This document shows positions 61,001 to 64,000 of a DNA stretch of 64,000 nt, piece after piece (position 1 is the stretch's first letter; the number at the start of each line of letters is the position of its first letter). The stretch covers positions 5,084,001 through 5,148,000 of the forward strand of contig NW_026946363.1 in assembly GCF_035222375.1 (NCBI RefSeq), read 5' to 3'. A program made the translations under genes and the position numbers. The notes beneath the pieces were generated by a model. That model did not search any database. It was not told where the DNA came from and was given only the letters and a program-made list of their open reading frames with translations. This DNA is from Podospora pseudocomata (lineage: Eukaryota > Ascomycota > Sordariomycetes > Sordariales > Podosporaceae).

Positions 61001-62196
61001 GAGTTCCAGACCCCGGCCATTCCGTCCCACTCGAAAGGAGCGCCAGCACCAGAGTGGTATTTCATGATGGCAAAAAGCAGTTTCCCGTTTCACATTGATG
61101 TCAACACCATACACAAGGAGTAAACAGACATCAAGAAACCAAAATCCACAGTGGCAAACCCCCCAAGCAGGTAAAGCAAGTCATCATCCATGTTAGCCAC
61201 ATTTAGTGCCTAATATCTTCCTAAATAAAGCATAAAAATCAATAAAGCCATTCCACTTACCAACGCTCTCCATCAAACCAAGAAATCTCAAACGAAAATA
61301 TCACGGAACTTCCAACCAAACCCAACGAACTCCTCCTCTGTGCCTATGAAACGTCCCCGTCTCTCCCCAAAGAAATGACAAAAGCCATGCAAAACTCACA
61401 AAATAGTAAGGCCAAAAATGCCTAAGGGCAATGACCAGACTGTTCAGACCAGACGAATCTGCCTTATTGCAACATGATAACTCCTGTCGCACAACGCCCC
61501 TTTCCCCGTCCTCTCTCCCAACCACTCAATGACCGCTTCAAACATTTTCTCCCGCCTCAAAACTTTCCACATGGGCATTTTCTCAAAGCAGCATCCCAAA
61601 AATCTCACGATACCCGCGCCTCCCCCACCCCCTTGCCTTTAAGTTCATCCAATACCGATTACAGTATGCACTCTGCACCTCCGTGGCAAGGACTGCCGAA
61701 ACGACAAGGCCATACCAGTGGTTGTTGTTGTTCGGTACCTTTATACAATGTAAATCGCGCCCATCTACCAAGAAACCCAATTGTCCACTCTCTTTTTTTT
61801 TTTTTTTTTTTGTTTTGTTTTGTTTTGTTTTTCTCAACAGCCGCCCTCGCCGCCACCTACCACCACTGCTCATCGTCTGTGTATCAGGGTCTCGTCCCCT
61901 CAGATCACAGCATATCCTCATTGTATGGTCTGTACGGACTCAATCAATTATCGCGTGATCCAACAATTGTGATTATAACGGCTTGCCACCTATCCAAAAG
62001 GGAATCCTAAAACACAAAACTCCAGAAGCAAACCCCCTGAGGATATCCAACTGTCCAGTAAAACCAACCCAGCAAACCTCCCATTTCCCTCCAAGCAACA
62101 CCAAAAACACAAGGCCAAAAGAGACACAAACCTCCTCCATTTACTACTCCCACTCCCCCCCCTTCGCCCTGTCCCGACTTTGTACCGCTCTCCATC
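58087..62196. other. Gene-free interval of 4.1 kb
   Basis: Holds the 3' flank of the CPSF6-like gene (several T runs and AT-rich DNA to about 58920) and the 3' flank of the Sel1 gene on the right. A poly-T block lies at 61793-61832. Frames here are short and not protein-like. Confidence 0.45.
61793..61832 (-). repeat. Poly(T)19 followed by (GTTTT)n
   Basis: On the minus strand this reads AAAAAC repeats then A19, like the tail of an old retroposed sequence; no target-site duplication or element body could be recognised, so slippage is equally likely. Confidence 0.6.
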
Positions 62197-64000
62197 TCAC
62201 TTCTTCTTCTGATTCTCCGGGTTGTACTTGTCCTTCCAAATCCTAAAAAAACTCGCCGTCAGCTCTCCAGTCTCCCCCAAACCAAAACCAAACCAGAAAA
62301 TCTGCCCAACCGATTCCCGCTTCCCTTGAGTAACCGTACCACACCACAAATTACACAGCATCCATCCGCATCTTACGGGCCGGCGATACAAAAATGCGGT
62401 GATAAGTAAACACAGCAAGAGGGCAACACACCACGGGGTGGGCGTACAACCGGCACTTGGCTCCAGCAAAAAGAAACGGAGACCTGCACCACCCACCCTT
62501 ACACCACGCCCCCTCCATTAAAACAACCCAATCGGACAAAGGTACATATCAAAGGATATCAACCTCTCAGAATCCAAGACGGTGGAGGGGGTGTGGTGAG
62601 AGAACAAAAAGTAGGGCGGACAGAAAAACGTATGGCTATCGAGACAGAACGAGCAGTTTTGCTCAACCTATCACGCAAACAAGACGCAAGTCATATCTGC
62701 AACATTGTTCTGCCGTTGCGTAAATCACCACACACTGCGTAACTGCAGTCTTGTGTGGGAAAGAAGAGAAGGAGAAAAAAAAGCCGGATATGTGCTTACC
62801 AGGTGTTTCCAATAATCTTGTTTCCGTTTTCTTCGGCTCTCCGGTAGTACTTCGCTGCCGTAAACTGTTGTGTTCATGCAGTTCAACTGTCAGCCTCATG
62901 TGATGGACCTTAAAAAGAGTGTGGTGCTTCCCCCCCTCACTGAAAGAAGCTTGCGAATTGTGATTCGTCCTTTTCAGGCAAAAAAGCCCCGTTGATGCCC
63001 AACTTCTCCTAATTCGACAAGAAAGCCACACTTCCAACCGGCATCACTTGTTGACAGACCGACCGGAAAATGTGAACGTGGGAAGTCTGCCGCTGCTGCT
63101 TGTCCAGCTGGCATGGTCACGCCCAGGCAATCTCGATGCCGGCCTTCATGTGTGTACAAGCGACCAAAAAAAAAAGTTGACATCTGAGAAAATGTGAGAC
63201 AATATTTACTGACCTTGTCCTTCTTAGTGCCGAACCCCTCAAGATAGCACCATGCGACTTCGTTCATCGCGTCTGTAAACAACAAAAGATGAGCTGGTTA
63301 GCTTGCTCTCCACGGGCGTAGTCCAGAAATGGACGGCCAACATACCAGTATCGCCGAGATTCGCTGCCGTTTCGTAGTACTGAGATGCATTGTCAGTATC
63401 AACAAAAGATGTGTTCAACCCACGACGCTTCAGGAGGAGCTCTCTCGAGCACACTTGTGCAAAACTCGATATGCATACCAGCCACACGTTGAGACGTCAC
63501 CGTTAACCGTTCGCCGTTGCATTCAAATCAACAAGCAGCAGCAAGAAAAACAAACCTACCTGCTTTGCAGCAATGGGGTCCTTGGCAATACCCCATCCGT
63601 GTCGGAAGCAATTGGCCAATTCGAATATGGCCAGAACCAGCTCGCCCTTGGCTGCTCCTCCTTTCTTGAGTCCTGCTTGGAGGGCCATCTGCTCAATCTC
63701 GGCGGCGTTGGATGCTGCCGCAGAGAGATAGTTGACGGCGGCAGCAGTGTTCGGTTGGCAACCCCATCCGTGTCTGATATCCGTTAGCTTACGAACATAA
63801 CCATCATTGGACCAGCCCGCCATTTTGTTGATGCTTTGCGAGATGGACACTTCTGTCTCTAGTGCAGGCATGGCAGAGGCACATACCTGAGGGCGAGACC
63901 ATAGAGAACCTGGCTAAGGGGGTTGTTGGCCCCCTTAGGATCCGCTAACCGGCCAAACAACGCCGTCGACTCTTCCAGTTTTCCTGCCTCATGCAACCTG
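62197..64000 (-). CDS. Sel1-repeat protein, 3' part (5' end outside window)
   Basis: Six exons are visible: 63887 to beyond 64000, 63560-63773, 63346-63379, 63214-63272, 62800-62864 and 62197-62242, coding about 176 residues. All junctions keep frame. The protein is made of Sel1 repeats: LYGLALRHGWG, ELANCFRHGWGIAKDPIAAK, then YYETAANLGDTDAMNEVAWC and YLEGFGTKKDKFTAAKYYRR. It ends IIGNTWIWKDKYNPENQKKK. The two-helix repeats serve as protein-binding scaffolds. Relatives include fungal chitin synthase activators (Skt5/Chs4 type) and Nif1-like cell-cycle proteins; the ending reminds me of the latter, but the missing N-terminus would decide. Introns are 113, 180, 73, 349 and 557 bases, long for this kind of genome. 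Confidence 0.85.

Noticed and set aside
61793-61832. Poly-A-like tail as the end of a LINE or SINE
   Set aside because: No element body, promoter boxes or target-site duplication could be seen next to it.

Overview
The window is nuclear DNA of a filamentous ascomycete, most probably a Sordariomycete and perhaps Sordariales. The evidence is short introns (mostly 49-113 bases) with GTAAGT/GTAGGT/GTATGT donors and CTAAC-type branch sites, a bias to C or G at the third codon position, intron-bearing nuclear tRNA genes, and fungus-restricted families (CFEM wall protein, DUF3433 membrane protein, Zn2Cys6 regulator, annexin C4-like protein). No bacterial, viral or organellar genes are seen, and no intact transposon.

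Layout, left to right: a pirin-type cupin (446-1513, -) diverges from a Cys-rich fungal protein of unknown function (2537-3334, +). VMS1, a ribosome quality-control tRNA hydrolase, follows (4024-5946, +), then tRNA-Glu (6597-6705, -) and a gene-free 4.7 kb. A GPI-anchored CFEM surface protein (11421-13582, +) converges on a large DUF3433 multi-pass membrane protein (15152-18691, -). Behind it lie a DCAF11-like WD40 protein (19707-21888, -), tRNA-Pro (22700-22791, +) and GPI2, which starts GPI-anchor synthesis (22996-24655, -). A small type I membrane protein (26761-27416, +), an annexin-like protein (28681-30727, +), tRNA-Leu (31088-31221, -) and a Zn2Cys6 transcription factor (35610-36864, +) come next. 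Then follows a gene-poor stretch of about 19.6 kb holding only minisatellites and very weak coding candidates. It ends in a pyrimidine-rich, possibly spliced leader in front of a CPSF6-like RRM protein (56494-57930, +). The right edge carries the 3' part of a Sel1-repeat gene (62197 to beyond 64000, -).

The genes are mainly housekeeping or cell-surface genes with no operon or biosynthetic cluster logic. The only functional echo is that GPI2 is needed to anchor proteins of the kind encoded at 11421-13582. All three tRNA genes carry introns just 3' of the anticodon.

I see no clear new multi-gene system. The strongest oddities are: (1) the CPSF6-like gene stays open in frame for 51 codons past its TAG stop, encoding an RGG-rich tail; (2) the 19.6 kb gene-poor interval; (3) a T14G26 homopolymer just after the transcription factor stop; (4) a decayed second copy of the last exon end of the 2537-3334 gene; (5) introns of 349 and 557 bases in the Sel1 gene; and (6) twin hairpins with matching loops at 7404-7440. 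Gene models were built by eye from splice signals, frame continuity and remembered family motifs; no database search was run.
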